From: Variovorax sp.
GTDB lineage: Bacteria; Pseudomonadota; Gammaproteobacteria; Burkholderiales; Burkholderiaceae_C
DNA: 64,000 bases
Direction of reading: 5' to 3'
Assembly: GCA_025352265.1 (NCBI GenBank)
Contig: JANXTS010000041.1
Span: 1 to 64,000, forward strand
Translations under genes and position numbers: made by a program
Shown here: one piece after another, positions 63,837 through 64,000 of the stretch
Layout: each line of letters starts with the position of its first letter
Numbering within the stretch: the stretch's first letter is position 1
The notes under the pieces: model-generated
Seen by the model: only the letters and a program-made list of their open reading frames with translations
Database searches by the model: none
What the model was told of the DNA's origin: nothing

Positions 63837-64000
63837 ATGCACGCGAACGTTGCGCTGAAAATGGAAGACGAGGACACCGAGGCGGAGAGCGTCACGGTGC
63901 TGCTCGTCGACGATCAGCCGGTCATCGGCCTCATTGTTCGCAAGATGCTTTCGAGCGATGCGAACATCGTTTTCCACGAATGCAACGACGCCATCGCAGC
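63837..64000 (+). CDS. WspR-like response regulator, N-terminal part
   Basis: The first 54 codons before the window ends. VTVLLVDDQPVIGLIVRKML contains the acidic pair of a receiver domain, and the following SSDANIVFHECNDAIAA closely follows the WspR pattern (LLVDDQAMIG, later IDFHFC; from memory). WspR is a diguanylate cyclase, so a GGDEF domain may follow beyond position 64000. The gene faces the hybrid histidine kinase. Start at the first ATG of the frame; a second ATG lies eight codons on. Confidence 0.8.
   Translation, partial: MHANVALKMEDEDTEAESVTVLLVDDQPVIGLIVRKMLSSDANIVFHECNDAIA

Overview
The window is GC-rich, densely coded bacterial chromosome. The gene content points to a betaproteobacterium of the Burkholderiales, most likely Comamonadaceae and Variovorax-like. 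Grounds for this are the fused LivM-LivG transporters, the paaGIKABCDE order with divergent paaY and a TetR regulator, the one-piece indolepyruvate oxidoreductase with a divergent Lrp, the DUF1501/DUF1800 pair, and a structured intergenic repeat of a kind I associate with that family. The genus is inference. I saw no rRNA, tRNA, CRISPR array, insertion sequence, prophage or integrase, and no gene-free stretch longer than about 190 bases.

1-11.2 kb, accessory catabolism. A partial MBL-fold hydrolase diverges from an IclR regulator. A nine-gene leftward operon then runs from 11084 to 1181: periplasmic binding protein, LivH, fused LivM-LivG, LivF, an unusual AroE-like dehydrogenase, a GMC oxidoreductase, a LacI regulator, a zeta-crystallin-type reductase and an SDR. 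Spacing is mostly under 20 bases or overlapping. Two identical palindromes, TGAAGCGCTTCA, with centres 68 bp apart lie just upstream of the first gene and are the obvious operators for the LacI protein encoded inside the operon. The substrate is unknown.

11.2-24.3 kb, aerobic phenylacetate catabolism. paaG, paaI, paaK and paaABCDE run leftward, followed by a second Liv-type ABC transporter with another LivM-LivG fusion and a small EthD-like protein. paaY and a TetR repressor (PaaR) run rightward from a shared, overlapping divergent promoter that carries an imperfect ACCGnnCG-type palindrome. paaF, paaH, paaJ and paaZ are not in the window.

24.3-54.4 kb, mostly core functions. After the DUF1800-DUF1501 export pair comes tsaB-rimI-UDG-like protein-pyrF. 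The UDG-like protein sits where enterobacteria carry holD and looks like a DNA polymerase III psi subunit. Next are dacB, purE-purK-tsaC, a thioredoxin-TPR chaperone, a META lipoprotein, purC, class I aldolase with a clear terminator, and an esterase lipoprotein. A coupled run def-lipoprotein-fmt-azlC-azlD-pgk-pyk follows, then a LysM protein, dprA, smg, a DUF1631 protein and yajC-secD-secF.

54.4-64 kb. The giant indolepyruvate ferredoxin oxidoreductase, divergent from an Lrp regulator, could feed aromatic 2-oxo acids towards phenylacetyl-CoA and hence the paa cluster. Then come an MFS exporter, a solitary L-threonate-dehydrogenase-like gene, a hybrid histidine kinase with PAS, REC and Hpt domains, and the start of a divergent WspR-like response regulator cut by the window edge.

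Starts were chosen by Shine-Dalgarno sequence, four-base stop/start overlaps and family N-termini, so several genes are shorter than their longest open frame.
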